Shown: positions 1 through 8,670, numbered from the stretch's first letter. The stretch is DNA of 64,000 bases from 67-14 sp020438345 (GCA_937872475.1 CALMSY010000025.1:111586-175585), one strand, 5' to 3'. Notes: a model not told the origin generated them from the sequence alone. Numbers and translations are program-made.

Positions 1-1
1 G

Positions 2-751
2 ATGGGTCAGGCATCGATATTCAGCCTGGACGGGGCCGCTGAAGTGTCTGGCGGAGCCAGCCACGAGCCGATCAGCGAGGTCGAGTTCGACCAGAAAGAA
101 CTGCTCGCGTTGGAGAAGGAAACCATGGGCACTTTTCTATCCGCGCATCCGCTGGACGGACTGAAAGAGGCGATCCTGGCGGAGGCTGACTGCAGCGTGA
201 CCGATCTGGCCCGCGAGAAGGATGGCGCCCGGATCAAGGTCGGGGGGCTGGTCACCGAATATAGGAAGATCCGGAGCCGGGCAGGAAAGAACATCGCTTT
301 CGCCACCCTCAGCGACATCGAGTCCAAGGTTGAACTTTTGCTCTTCGATCTTGACGGTTCGGAAAAGCAGCGCCTGATTCAACTCGACGAGGTCGTCATG
401 GTGCGCGGCACCATCGACCAGTCGGAAGAAGGGACCAAGATCAGGGTCCGGGACGCCGAGATCTTCAATCCCAGCGAGGCCCAGATCGAAAAGGCCAAAG
501 AGGAATACGAGAAGAAATCCGAGCCGTTCCTGATGAAGGTGAGCCCCGAGCAGATGTCGCTCGACACCCTGGAAGAGATGAAGTCGGTTTTCGGACACCA
601 TCAGGGAGAATCGGATGTGGTCGTGGTGGTTTCCGGGGAGCGTGAGCACAAGTTGAAGCTCGGTCCCGACTATCGGGTCAGGAGGTCGCCAGGTCTGGCG
701 ACCGAGATCGACCAGCTGTTCGGCGATGGCACTTCGGCCCGGGCTGCCTGA
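2..751 (+). CDS. dnaE: DNA polymerase III alpha subunit, C-terminal part (5' truncated by window edge)
   Basis: Last 249 residues of a replicative polymerase alpha subunit; the reading frame enters from outside the window, so the first ATG at position 2 is probably internal. Residues about 75-160 form the OB-fold (nucleic-acid binding) domain that follows the catalytic core in bacterial DnaE, with the typical GARIKVGGLVTEYRKI strand and a second strand near VVMVRGTI. The last ~60 residues resemble the C-terminal domain that contacts clamp or tau subunits. Nothing of the PHP or palm domains is visible. A 109-nt gap follows before the acyl-CoA dehydrogenase. The family call is firm; DnaE1 versus the error-prone DnaE2 cannot be proved from this part, though the OB-fold and tail favour DnaE1. 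Confidence 0.85.
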   Translation: MGQASIFSLDGAAEVSGGASHEPISEVEFDQKELLALEKETMGTFLSAHPLDGLKEAILAEADCSVTDLAREKDGARIKVGGLVTEYRKIRSRAGKNIAFATLSDIESKVELLLFDLDGSEKQRLIQLDEVVMVRGTIDQSEEGTKIRVRDAEIFNPSEAQIEKAKEEYEKKSEPFLMKVSPEQMSLDTLEEMKSVFGHHQGESDVVVVVSGEREHKLKLGPDYRVRRSPGLATEIDQLFGDGTSARAA

Positions 752-847
752 ACCAGCCGGTTCGCAACTCGCCACTTCGCCTTGAAGCCGGCCCGGCTGG
801 TTGGACCTGCCGTGGGCCAGATCACAGAACGATGTCATCGATCCGTG

Positions 848-853
848 TAACAT
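848..853 (+). promoter_or_regulatory. -10 hexamer TAACAT for acyl-CoA dehydrogenase (leaderless)
   Basis: TAACAT fits the actinobacterial TANNNT -10 pattern and lies 7 nt before ATG 861, so the transcript should begin at or next to the start codon. No usable Shine-Dalgarno spacing exists here. Confidence 0.5.
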
Positions 854-860
854 TCGGAGT

Positions 861-2123
861 ATGACTGCTACAGAAACTTCAGAAGAAAGCACTGTGGATG
901 AGGCTTCGGAAGCCAAATTCAGCCTGGAGCTGAACCAGGACCAGAAGGACATCCAGGAGTGGGTACACGGCTTCGCCGAGAACGTCATGCGCCCGGCGGC
1001 CCACGAATGGGACGAGCGCGAAGAGTTCCCGTGGGAGATCGTGCAGGAGGCCGCAAAGATCGGTCTCTACGGTTTCGAAGGAACCGCACAGTTCTTCGCG
1101 GACCCAACCGGCCTTAGCCTGCCGATCGTCAACGAAGAAATGTTCTGGGGCGACGCCGGCCTGGGTATGGCAATCAACGGAACCGCGCTGGCGGTCGCTT
1201 CGATCTTCGGCCAGGGCACACCCGAGCAGATGGGTGAATGGGTCCCCCAGTGTTACGGCACCGAGGATGATGTGAAGGTTGCCGCGTTTTGCGCTTCGGA
1301 GCCCGACGCCGGCTCCGATGTTTCCGGGGTCCGCACCACCGCCAAGTACGACGAGGCGAATGATGAATGGGTGATCAACGGTCAGAAGGCCTGGGCCACC
1401 AACGGCGGCATCGCCAACATTCATGTGGTGATCGCCTCGGTTGACCGGGAGCTCGGCTCACGTGGCCACGCCGCTTTCATCATCCCTCCGAACACTCCCG
1501 GCTGCAGCCAGGGCGCAAAGGTCAAGAAGCACGGAATCCGCGCTTCCCACACCGCGGACGTTCACCTCGACGATTGCCGTGTTCCGGGCAGCTGCCTGCT
1601 TGGTGGCAAGGAGAAGCTTGACGAGCGTCTTGCCCGGGTCCGGGAAGGCAAGAAGGGCAAGTCACAGGCTGCCATGGCAACCTTCGAGGCCTCACGCCCG
1701 ATCGTCGGTTCACAGGCCATCGGTATTGCCCGCGCCGCCTACGAGTACGCGCTTGAGTACGCCAAGGAACGGGTCCAGTTCGGTCGGCCGATCATTGAAA
1801 ACCAGGCGATCGCCTTTACCCTCGCCGACATGTGCCTCGAGATCGATGCCGCCAGGCTGCTGGTCTGGCGCGCTTCGTGGATGGGCCGGAACCAGGTTCC
1901 GTTCACCAAGGCGGAAGGTTCGATGTCCAAACTGAAGGCCGGTGAGGTCGCCACCTGGACTACCGAGCGGGCGATCCAGATTCTTGGCGGCAACGGGTAC
2001 ACCCGCGAGTTCCCGGTCGAGCGGATGCACCGCGACGCGAAGATCTACGACATCTTCGAGGGCACCGCTGAGATCCAGCGCCTGGTCATCTCCCGCAGCA
2101 TCTCGGGCATCAAGATCAAGTAG
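861..2123 (+). CDS. Acyl-CoA dehydrogenase
   Basis: 420-residue FAD-dependent acyl-CoA dehydrogenase, oxidising an acyl-CoA to the 2-enoyl-CoA in fatty-acid or branched-chain degradation. Signature 1, CASEPDAGSD, is near residue 144, and signature 2, QILGGNGYTREFPVERMHRD, is near the C-terminus. The catalytic base is predicted to be Glu400 in DIFEGTAEIQR. A short insert rich in Lys/Gly (REGKKGKSQ) lies in the middle domain. ATG 861 is preferred over an upstream in-frame TTG because a TAACAT -10 hexamer lies 7 nt upstream. It appears monocistronic, followed by a strong hairpin terminator. Substrate chain length cannot be read from the sequence. Confidence 0.9.
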   Translation: MTATETSEESTVDEASEAKFSLELNQDQKDIQEWVHGFAENVMRPAAHEWDEREEFPWEIVQEAAKIGLYGFEGTAQFFADPTGLSLPIVNEEMFWGDAGLGMAINGTALAVASIFGQGTPEQMGEWVPQCYGTEDDVKVAAFCASEPDAGSDVSGVRTTAKYDEANDEWVINGQKAWATNGGIANIHVVIASVDRELGSRGHAAFIIPPNTPGCSQGAKVKKHGIRASHTADVHLDDCRVPGSCLLGGKEKLDERLARVREGKKGKSQAAMATFEASRPIVGSQAIGIARAAYEYALEYAKERVQFGRPIIENQAIAFTLADMCLEIDAARLLVWRASWMGRNQVPFTKAEGSMSKLKAGEVATWTTERAIQILGGNGYTREFPVERMHRDAKIYDIFEGTAEIQRLVISRSISGIKIK

Positions 2124-2139
2124 AGCCGTCAGCAACAGA

Positions 2140-2178
2140 AACGCCGATCACCTGCACTATTCGTTGGTGATCGGCGTT
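2140..2178 (+). terminator. Rho-independent-type hairpin after acyl-CoA dehydrogenase
   Basis: Perfect 13-bp inverted repeat AACGCCGATCACC / GGTGATCGGCGTT (2140-2152 with 2166-2178), 13-nt loop, followed by CTTATTTG. It begins 17 nt after the stop codon and separates this gene from the convergent amidase gene. Confidence 0.75.
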
Positions 2179-2222
2179 CTTATTTGAATTCCCGGCCTGG
2201 CATCCATCCACTGAGGGGGTAA

Positions 2223-2335
2223 CCGTGGGGTCGGGTGGGCGTTGCCGGGATGCTCGGCAGGAGGGCGGTTGAATGCCGCCCGGGGTTTTGGCGTTTCCCG
2301 GCTACGCCTGCCCGGCCCCTGCGGCGTAGCCACGG
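2223..2335 (+). repeat. Dispersed structured palindromic element, copy A
   Basis: Long imperfect palindrome in the convergent intergenic region. Three nested stems are seen: outer arms 2223-2235 / 2311-2319 continuing to 2332-2335 after a 12-nt insertion (2320-2331); middle GCCGGGA (2244-2250) / TCCCGGC (2296-2302); apical 2263-2269 / 2275-2281 with loop TGAAT. It aligns without gaps to the reverse complement of 47252-47348 (83 of 97 identical by hand count), and substitutions within stems preserve pairing. The remainder of the 2179-2350 gap shows no gene. Confidence 0.75.
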
Positions 2336-2350
2336 AGCCCGGAAGTGCAG

Positions 2351-3388
2351 CTAGTTGCCCTTGGCTTTGGCTTCCGCGGCGGCCTCGGCCAGTTGCTTCT
2401 CCAGCTTGAGGGAGAGGAAGGTCATCGGGCCCTTGTCTTCGAACCTGGAGCTGACATTGCCGGCGAGACCACCCTCGAGTGCCAGTTCGCTGATCAGGTC
2501 GAGCTTGAGTTGCCCGGAGTCTTCACCGAAGTCGAGGTCCTTCAAGTCAACCCAGACGACGTTCGGCCGGGTGGTTGATTCGAAAACGTAGCGCCTGTTG
2601 GTCAGGTCGGACACCGTCTGCCAGATGGTTTGTGAAGCATCGGGCTTGCCCGGGTCTGGGGAACGGAAAGGCTGGGCAGCGTTGCGGATCACACTGAACA
2701 TTGCCGCCAGGGCCTCGAGCTGAGTCTTCGGTTGCTGAAGCCGTCCCACATAGTAGGAGGCGCGAGCGAAGCGGTCCACGGCATCGGTCGAACCGGGAAG
2801 GGGATCATCGCCACCGAGACCTTCCACCTTCTTGACCAGTTCCAGCTGCTGGTCGTAGGTGGGGGAGTTGGTCATGACCCGGTACTCGGGGCTGTGGTAG
2901 ACCTTCGGCTCGCCGTCGACGTATTCGATGATCGCTGAATCACCTGTGGCGTCATCGAGCGCAAGGTGAATGGTGGGGGGCTTGCCACCGGTCGGATCGT
3001 CCATCTGCACTACCTGGACCTCGGTCTTCGTGATCCATTCCACGGCCTCGGCCACAGTGGCGAAATTGTCGAGGAAGTACTGCATCCAGATTGCCTGGCT
3101 CAGCTTGGTCCGGGATTCGGCCGGGGTCCCGTAGTCGGATTCGGCGAGCCACAACACATGCCCGGCCAGGCCGGCTTCGTTGATTCCGTCAACCGAGATG
3201 ATGTCGAAGGAGGTAGCGATGACGCTGCCGAACTTCGCGGTCCAGGTCAGATCACCGTTGATCCCGTCATCGCGCTCCACGCCGCGCGGCTGCTTCCACA
3301 GGTTTGTCATCAGATCCCGGCTGAAGTCCATGTTCCGACCGACGATTACGGATCCGTTGGCATCCGGCCAGACTACTCTCGTGCACAT
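2351..3388 (-). CDS. Choloylglycine hydrolase / penicillin V acylase family amidase (Ntn-hydrolase)
   Basis: 345-residue linear-amide C-N hydrolase of the bile-salt-hydrolase/penicillin-acylase (Ntn) family. The protein begins Met-Cys-Thr-Arg, so Cys2 would become the N-terminal nucleophile after Met removal, which fixes the start. Other family positions visible are GRNMDF near residue 17 (Arg and Asp), NSPTYDQQL near 174 and RFARASYY near 228. There is no signal peptide, so it is predicted cytoplasmic. AAGGAAG lies 8 nt before the ATG. It runs convergently toward the acyl-CoA dehydrogenase and divergently from glutamate decarboxylase. Whether it acts on bile salts, N-acyl homoserine lactones or another amide cannot be decided here. 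Confidence 0.85.
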   Translation of the reverse strand: MCTRVVWPDANGSVIVGRNMDFSRDLMTNLWKQPRGVERDDGINGDLTWTAKFGSVIATSFDIISVDGINEAGLAGHVLWLAESDYGTPAESRTKLSQAIWMQYFLDNFATVAEAVEWITKTEVQVVQMDDPTGGKPPTIHLALDDATGDSAIIEYVDGEPKVYHSPEYRVMTNSPTYDQQLELVKKVEGLGGDDPLPGSTDAVDRFARASYYVGRLQQPKTQLEALAAMFSVIRNAAQPFRSPDPGKPDASQTIWQTVSDLTNRRYVFESTTRPNVVWVDLKDLDFGEDSGQLKLDLISELALEGGLAGNVSSRFEDKGPMTFLSLKLEKQLAEAAAEAKAKGN

Positions 3389-3599
3389 TTGATGGACTTC
3401 CTTTTCTTTGGGTTCAAAGCGGCCGAAGCCGTCGGGGTTCAGGCTAACCCGGCAGGGCTTCCAGCGTATTCGTGCGGCCGTGGCAGCTCACATGCTCCGG
3501 TGCTCACGCGGCGGTTCGGGAGTTCACACGATCCGGGTGAGGGGGTTGTAGGTTTATCGACGGAGAATGTCCGACACGTCACTTCACTGGAGGAAATCC
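3389..3599. promoter_or_regulatory. Divergent intergenic region (amidase / glutamate decarboxylase)
   Basis: About 210 nt shared by two divergent genes. On the plus strand TAGGTT (3549-3554) is a plausible -10 for the decarboxylase and GGAGGAA (3589-3595) is a good Shine-Dalgarno for TTG 3600. A small GGGTT/AACCC hairpin lies near 3439. No further gene is seen. Confidence 0.4.
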
Positions 3600-4991
3600 T
3601 TGTCCGAGCAGCCTGATGTCTTTTCGCCGCATGTGAACCCAGACAATGCTTCGATCGCCGAGACCTTCTTCACAAAACCGGCGCCGGACGGTCAACTCCC
3701 CCAGGATGGAGTCAATCCGCGGGCTGCGCTGAGAGTCCTCCAGAGCGAAATGATCCTCGACGGTGATCCGAACAAGAATCTCGCAACTTTCGTAACCACT
3801 TTCATGGAGCCTGAGGCCCATCAGGTAATTGCGGAGAACCTGCACCGCAACTACATAGATCACGCTGAATATCCTCGAACCGCAGAGGTCTCGAAGCGTT
3901 GCGTGAGGATGATTCACAGTCTCTTTGGCGGTCAGCCAGGCGAAGAATCACCGGGAACGGCGACCGCCGGATCCTCCGAGGCCGTGATGCTCGGGGCGTT
4001 GGCGATGAAGTGGCAGTGGAAGAAGCGGCGCAAGGAAGCTGGCAAGCCTGACGACAAGCCGAACCTCGTCTACGGCGCCGACGTTCATGTGGTCTGGGAC
4101 AAGTTCTGCCGCTACTTCGACGTGGAGCCTCGACAGGTGAACATCCCCAAAGGGAAGACCACCGTCGGTCCCGATGAGCTCGGCCCGCTGATCGACGAGA
4201 ACACGATCGGTGTGATCGCTGTTGTCGGAACCACTTTCACGGGTGAATGTGACGATGTCGAGGGCATCGACCGCATGCTCCAGGAACTGAAGGGCAAGGG
4301 CCTGGAAGTACCGATGCACATTGACGCGGCCAGCGGGGGTTTTGTTTTTCCCTTCACGCACCCAGAGTTCAAATGGGATTTCCGGCTCGACTCGGTGGTT
4401 TCAATCAACGCATCGGGTCACAAGTTCGGGCTGGTTTTCCCCGGCATCGGCTGGCTGCTTTTCCGCAACGAGGCCCAGTTGCCGGAGGACCTTGTCTTTT
4501 ACGAGGACTATCTCGGCGAGAAGGACGCGACTTTCACGCTCAATTTCTCGGGCAGTGCCTCGTTCGTACTGGCTCAGTACTACAACTTCGTGCGGCTCGG
4601 CTTCAATGGCTACTCATCCGTCATGAGGGCAATGACCAAGAACCGGGACTCGCTTGTGGAACAGCTGGAAAAGGAAGATGCCCTGGAAATCTGGGAATCC
4701 GAACGTCCGACCCTGCCACTGGTCATATGCAGGGTGAAGGACAACGAGACCTTCGATGCCAGTCACCTGGTCGGTGAGCTTTCAAGACGCCGGGGCTGGC
4801 TGATCCCGGCCTATGACATGCCGCCAGACAATGAAGATCAGAAGATCATTCGCATGCTGGTGAAGCTCAACCAGACTCGCGAACTGGTGGATGTGCTCTG
4901 CAACGACTTCCATGATTCGATCGAACTGCTGCGGTCTGCCGACCTGAGTCACGTTGGAGAACCGCCGGTGCATTCCGGCACCGGCTACTGA
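3600..4991 (+). CDS. gadB: Glutamate decarboxylase (PLP-dependent)
   Basis: Group II PLP-dependent decarboxylase converting glutamate to GABA and CO2 with uptake of a proton, typically cytosolic and linked to acid tolerance or GABA metabolism. 463 residues from TTG 3600, matching the ~466 of E. coli GadB. Visible motifs are HIDAASGGFVFPF (cofactor-contacting Asp) and SGHKFGL with the Schiff-base Lys at about residue 275. TTG 3600 is preferred because GGAGGA ends 5 nt upstream; ATG 3567 in the same frame is the alternative and would add 11 residues not typical of the family. No linked glutamate/GABA antiporter is present. The next gene, gltX, starts 53 nt downstream. Confidence 0.88.
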   Translation: MSEQPDVFSPHVNPDNASIAETFFTKPAPDGQLPQDGVNPRAALRVLQSEMILDGDPNKNLATFVTTFMEPEAHQVIAENLHRNYIDHAEYPRTAEVSKRCVRMIHSLFGGQPGEESPGTATAGSSEAVMLGALAMKWQWKKRRKEAGKPDDKPNLVYGADVHVVWDKFCRYFDVEPRQVNIPKGKTTVGPDELGPLIDENTIGVIAVVGTTFTGECDDVEGIDRMLQELKGKGLEVPMHIDAASGGFVFPFTHPEFKWDFRLDSVVSINASGHKFGLVFPGIGWLLFRNEAQLPEDLVFYEDYLGEKDATFTLNFSGSASFVLAQYYNFVRLGFNGYSSVMRAMTKNRDSLVEQLEKEDALEIWESERPTLPLVICRVKDNETFDASHLVGELSRRRGWLIPAYDMPPDNEDQKIIRMLVKLNQTRELVDVLCNDFHDSIELLRSADLSHVGEPPVHSGTGY

Positions 4992-5044
4992 GCAGAGCCG
5001 CGGTCCGGGTCACGAACACGCCGCCTGTGGAAACATGGGCGCAA

Positions 5045-6463
5045 ATGAGCATCGAGAACAGCATCCCGCGGGTCCGATTCGCGCCTTCTCCCACTGGTTC
5101 CCTGCATATCGGCGGGGCGCGGACGGCCCTGTACAACTGGCTCGCTGCCCGACATGCCGGCGGCGAGCTGGTTCTGCGGATCGAGGACACCGACCTCGAA
5201 CGATCGACACCGGAGAACGTCGCCCAGATCCTCGATGCGCTGCGCTGGTTGGAACTCGACTGGGACGAAGGCCCGGTTTCACAGGTCGGCCGGGCTGAAG
5301 CTCACGCCGCGGCGCTGGAGAAGCTGCTCGAATCCGGTGCCGCCTACCGCGACTCGGCCACCGCCGATGACGTGAAGGAATGGAAGGCAGAGCACGGGGC
5401 CGACCGCGGCTACCGGGGCACGCCTTCTGACGACGGGACCGGCGCCGTCCGTCTGCGGGTTCCGGATGATGGCGACACTGTGGTGAACGACCTGATCCGG
5501 GGGGAGGTGCGTTTCCCGAATCGCAGCTATGACGATTTTGTGATCGCCCGTGGTGACGGTTCGGTGCTGTACAACTTCGCGGTCGCAGTTGATGACGCGG
5601 ACATGGGGATCACCGACGTGATCCGGGGTGACGACCACCTGTCAAATACCCCGAAACAGCTGCTCGTTTTCAAGGGGCTGGGTATCGAACCGCCCCGCTA
5701 CGCCCATGTGCCGCTGCTCCACGGCCCCGATGGCAAGAAACTCTCGAAGCGACACGGGGCTGCCTCAGTTCAGGAGTTGCGTGATGCGGGCTATCTGCCG
5801 GAGGCGATTCGCAATTACGTCGCCCTGCTCGGCTGGGGCCCTGGCGACGACGAAACCCTGCTTTCAACGGAGGAGCTGGTCAAGCGGTTCCGGCCGGAAG
5901 ACGTCGGCACTTCTTCGGCGGTTTTCGACGAGAAAAAGCTGCGCTGGATGAACGGCCGTTACATGCGAGAGCTGCCAATCGAGGAGTACCAGACTGCCGT
6001 CCGGGCTTTTGTCGAGGCCGAGACCGGTGGACGGTCGCTCAACGAGGACCGCTTCGCGTTCGGCTGTGAAATCGTCCAGGAGAAGGCCCAGACCCTGCAG
6101 GAGGTATGGCCTTTGATCCGGTTCCTCTTCGAATCTCCGGTCAAAGATGAAAAAGCCTGGCGCAAGGTGATGAAGGGTGACGCGGATCGGGTACTGACCG
6201 AGGTTGAAGCCGCGCTGATCGAAGTTCCTGACGAAAGTGGAGGTCCCAACGGTGACGGCTTCACTGTCGTGGCAATCCAGGCGGCGCTCGAACCCTTGCC
6301 GGAGATGCTCGGTCTGGGGGCCGGCAAGGTTTTCCAGCCGATCCGGGTCGCGATCACAGGTACCACGATTTCGCCGGGGATCTTCGAATCGGTCGCTGCT
6401 CTCGGCCGGGACGAAACGCTTGCCCGAATTGAAAACGCAAGAGCGAAGCTCTCTCAGGCCTGA
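5045..6463 (+). CDS. gltX: Glutamyl-tRNA synthetase
   Basis: Class I aminoacyl-tRNA synthetase charging tRNA(Glu), 472 residues. The HIGH-type motif is in SPTGSLHIGGARTAL near the N-terminus, and the KMSKS-type motif is GKKLSKRHG near residue 235. ATG 5045 gives the normal N-terminus (MSIENSIPRVRFAPSPTG); an in-frame GTG at 5027 is the alternative. Because gatCAB lies 10 kb downstream, this enzyme may be the non-discriminating kind that also makes Glu-tRNA(Gln), but no glutaminyl-tRNA synthetase could be checked outside the window. The Rrf2-cysK-cysE operon follows after 62 nt. Confidence 0.95.
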   Translation: MSIENSIPRVRFAPSPTGSLHIGGARTALYNWLAARHAGGELVLRIEDTDLERSTPENVAQILDALRWLELDWDEGPVSQVGRAEAHAAALEKLLESGAAYRDSATADDVKEWKAEHGADRGYRGTPSDDGTGAVRLRVPDDGDTVVNDLIRGEVRFPNRSYDDFVIARGDGSVLYNFAVAVDDADMGITDVIRGDDHLSNTPKQLLVFKGLGIEPPRYAHVPLLHGPDGKKLSKRHGAASVQELRDAGYLPEAIRNYVALLGWGPGDDETLLSTEELVKRFRPEDVGTSSAVFDEKKLRWMNGRYMRELPIEEYQTAVRAFVEAETGGRSLNEDRFAFGCEIVQEKAQTLQEVWPLIRFLFESPVKDEKAWRKVMKGDADRVLTEVEAALIEVPDESGGPNGDGFTVVAIQAALEPLPEMLGLGAGKVFQPIRVAITGTTISPGIFESVAALGRDETLARIENARAKLSQA

Positions 6464-6525
6464 ATACCCTGATTTCTGACCGGGTTACTCTGCTTTCGGT
6501 CGCCTGATGCGATAGAAAGAGGGAA

Positions 6526-6924
6526 GTGATCTCGGTTACGTCGAAATCCCGCTATGCAGTGGTGGCTCTGGTGGAACTGGCTGGTGCCGGTGAGAGCCCG
6601 ATGCCGGTAAAGGAGCTGGCTGAACGCCGGAACATTCCGGATCAGTTCCTGGAACAACTTTTTTCGACCCTGCGACGTTCGGGCCTCCTGACCAGCCGCA
6701 GAGGCAGCAAGGGCGGCTACATTCTCGCCCGTCCAGCCTCGGAAATCACGGTTCTCGAAGTGGTCCAGGCCCTCGACGGCAAAGTCGGCCAGGAAGCCGA
6801 TGAGGCCGGAGGAATCTGGGCAGAAGGGGTCCGGGCCCTGCGGGGAGTCTTCGGTGAGACGACAATCCAGGATCTTTACGAGCGCGAGGCCGAGGATGCT
6901 GCGGCAAGGATGTACTTCATTTGA
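6526..6924 (+). CDS. Rrf2-family transcriptional regulator lacking cysteines (CymR-like)
   Basis: 132-residue winged-helix regulator with the Rrf2 N-terminus (SKSRYAVVALVELA) and the helix-turn-helix region VKELAERRNIPDQFLEQLFS followed by the wing GSKGGYILARP. It contains no cysteine at all, so it cannot bind the Fe-S cluster used by IscR, NsrR or RirA. That resembles the CymR branch, which senses cysteine status through CysK-family enzymes. GTG 6526 is preceded closely by GAGGGA. Its stop codon overlaps the TTG start of cysK (TTGA), so regulator and enzyme are translationally coupled, supporting a role in cysteine control. The CymR assignment is inference from context and the missing cysteines. 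Confidence 0.85.
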   Translation: MISVTSKSRYAVVALVELAGAGESPMPVKELAERRNIPDQFLEQLFSTLRRSGLLTSRRGSKGGYILARPASEITVLEVVQALDGKVGQEADEAGGIWAEGVRALRGVFGETTIQDLYEREAEDAAARMYFI

Positions 6925-7841
6925 TCGCCCCGCAGGCATCGGCAACAGTCGGCGGAACGCCCCTTGTCTGGCTGGCCCGCATCGCCGACGGGCTTGACGC
7001 CCAGGTCTGTGCGAAGCTCGAGTACTTCAATCCTGGCGGATCGGTCAAAGACCGGATCGGAGCCGCGATGATCGGTGCCGCAGAGGCCAACGGAACGCTG
7101 GTCCGGGGTGAATCAGTGATCGTCGAGCCGACCAGCGGCAACACGGGAATCGCCCTGGCGATGATCTGTGCAGCCCGGGGATACCGCCTGGTGCTGACCA
7201 TGCCCGAAGGCATGAGCCGTGAACGGGCAAAGCTGCTTCGGGCCTACGGAGCCGAAGTCCAGGAAACCTCCTCGATGGGTGGCATGGACGAGGCTGTGGA
7301 TCTGGCCGAACGGATCGCGGCTGAAAGGGGAGGATTCATGCCACTCCAGTTTTCGAATCCCGCCAATCCCGAGGCCCATTTCCGGTCGACCGGCCCCGAG
7401 GTGTGGACTGACACCGGCGGTGAGATCGACGCATTTGTCTGTGGCGTAGGCACCGGCGGGACAATCACCGGAGTCGCCAGGTACCTGAAAGAGCAAGGAT
7501 CGGATGCCCGGATCTACGCGGTCGAACCGGCATCTTCGCCGGTCCTTTCCGGCGGTCAAATGGGCCCGCACCGGATCCAGGGGATCGGTGCCGGATTCGT
7601 GCCTGAAGTCCTGGAAACTGATTTGATCGACGAGATCGTCCAGGTCTCGGATGACGACGCTCTTCGCAGCGCCCGGGAACTTGCTTTCACTGAAGGGATT
7701 CTCGGCGGGATCTCTGCCGGAGCGAATGTCCATGCCGCTCTCGAACTGGCGAGGCGACCGGAGCTGGCGGGCGGCCGGATCGTGACGGTGATCTGCGACA
7801 GCGGTGACCGCTACATGTCACTGCCGTTCTTCGGCGCCTGA
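6921..7841 (+). CDS. cysK: Cysteine synthase (O-acetylserine sulfhydrylase)
   Basis: PLP-dependent fold-type II enzyme forming cysteine from O-acetylserine and sulfide; 306 residues, usual length. The Schiff-base Lys43 lies in NPGGSVKDRIG. TSGNTGIALA is the substrate loop and GTGGTITGVARYLK binds the cofactor phosphate. The C-terminal GILGGISAGANVHAAL is conserved. The start is TTG 6921 within TTGA, overlapping the regulator stop. Next comes cysE, the supplier of O-acetylserine, 46 nt downstream under its own -10 hexamer. Confidence 0.93.
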   Translation: MIAPQASATVGGTPLVWLARIADGLDAQVCAKLEYFNPGGSVKDRIGAAMIGAAEANGTLVRGESVIVEPTSGNTGIALAMICAARGYRLVLTMPEGMSRERAKLLRAYGAEVQETSSMGGMDEAVDLAERIAAERGGFMPLQFSNPANPEAHFRSTGPEVWTDTGGEIDAFVCGVGTGGTITGVARYLKEQGSDARIYAVEPASSPVLSGGQMGPHRIQGIGAGFVPEVLETDLIDEIVQVSDDDALRSARELAFTEGILGGISAGANVHAALELARRPELAGGRIVTVICDSGDRYMSLPFFGA

Positions 7842-7875
7842 ACCGGCCCGAATTGGGTCATCGGGGTTGAGCCTC

Positions 7876-7881
7876 TACTCT
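7876..7881 (+). promoter_or_regulatory. -10 hexamer TACTCT for cysE (leaderless)
   Basis: TACTCT is followed by 6 nt and GTG 7888. It would give cysE a separate leaderless transcript in addition to read-through from cysK. Confidence 0.4.
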
Positions 7882-7887
7882 TTGCCG

Positions 7888-8625
7888 GTGGCCAAGGATC
7901 TGATCAGCCGGACTCTCGTAGGGATGAAGTCCCATATCGCGGCTGCCCGCGGACGTGATCCCGCAACCGCAAATGCGTCCAGCCTGGAGATCCTTTTGAC
8001 CTGGCCCGGGGTGCAGGCGATCCTGGCCTACCGGTTGGCCTGCCGGCTGCGACGTTCCGGTGTACCGCTGCTGCCATTCGCGGTTTCGTATGTGAGCCGG
8101 GCGGTGACCGGGATCGAGATCCACCCTGACGCGAAGATCGGCCCGGGAATATTCATCGACCACGGTTCAGGGGTGGTGATCGGCGAGACGGCCGAAATCG
8201 GCGAGAACGTGACCCTGTACCAGGGCGTGACTCTCGGCGGCACCGGCTTTCAGTCGGGCAAACGGCACCCGACGATCGAAGACAATGTGACGATCGGGTC
8301 CGGGGCCAAGCTGCTGGGTCCGATCACGGTCGGTCACGGTGCCAAGATCGGTGCCAACACGGTGGTTGTCGAGGATGTCCCTCCGAGATCCACCGTGGTC
8401 GGAAACCCCGGTCATCCGGTCAAGGTCGACGGACGCAAGCTCACTGACGGGCCAGACGCCGACTGGATTCACCTGCCTGATCCTCTCCAGGATGCAGTGA
8501 AGTCGCTTTCGGCCCGGATCAAGGAACTTGAGCAGCAGGTTGCCGAGCTCTCTGGCGATCCCGGCCCGGACCGGGAAGAGCCCGGCGGAGAACCGAAAAA
8601 GGGGCGCTCTTCAGCGGGCGGCTGA
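7888..8625 (+). CDS. cysE: Serine O-acetyltransferase
   Basis: 245-residue left-handed beta-helix acetyltransferase producing O-acetylserine from serine and acetyl-CoA, the first step of cysteine synthesis. Hexapeptide repeats run from about residue 75 (IHPDAKIGPGIFIDHGSGVV) to 165. DHGSGVVIGETA holds the catalytic His/Asp, and GGTGFQSGKRHP is the substrate loop. A Pro/Gly/Glu-rich C-terminal tail of ~45 residues follows VGNPGHPVKV. GTG 7888 was chosen because TACTCT lies 6 nt upstream and the family N-terminus fits. It forms a cysteine operon with the two preceding genes. Confidence 0.93.
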   Translation: MAKDLISRTLVGMKSHIAAARGRDPATANASSLEILLTWPGVQAILAYRLACRLRRSGVPLLPFAVSYVSRAVTGIEIHPDAKIGPGIFIDHGSGVVIGETAEIGENVTLYQGVTLGGTGFQSGKRHPTIEDNVTIGSGAKLLGPITVGHGAKIGANTVVVEDVPPRSTVVGNPGHPVKVDGRKLTDGPDADWIHLPDPLQDAVKSLSARIKELEQQVAELSGDPGPDREEPGGEPKKGRSSAGG

Positions 8626-8652
8626 GCTCCCCCGCCGTGTCCGGCCCCGCCG

Positions 8653-8670
8653 CGAGGATGGATATCCTCG
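8653..8670 (+). promoter_or_regulatory. Palindrome over the pcrA -10 hexamer
   Basis: CGAGGAT (8653-8659) and ATCCTCG (8664-8670) form a 7-bp inverted repeat with a 4-nt spacer. The right arm overlaps the -10 hexamer TATCCT (8663-8668), which is 6 nt before GTG 8675. It may be an operator; it does not match the actinobacterial LexA box. Confidence 0.4.

Noticed and set aside
6526..6924. IscR-type Fe-S regulator
   Set aside because: The protein contains no cysteine to ligate a cluster.
8653..8670. LexA/SOS box at pcrA
   Set aside because: The arms CGAGGAT/ATCCTCG do not match CGAAC-N4-GTTCG.
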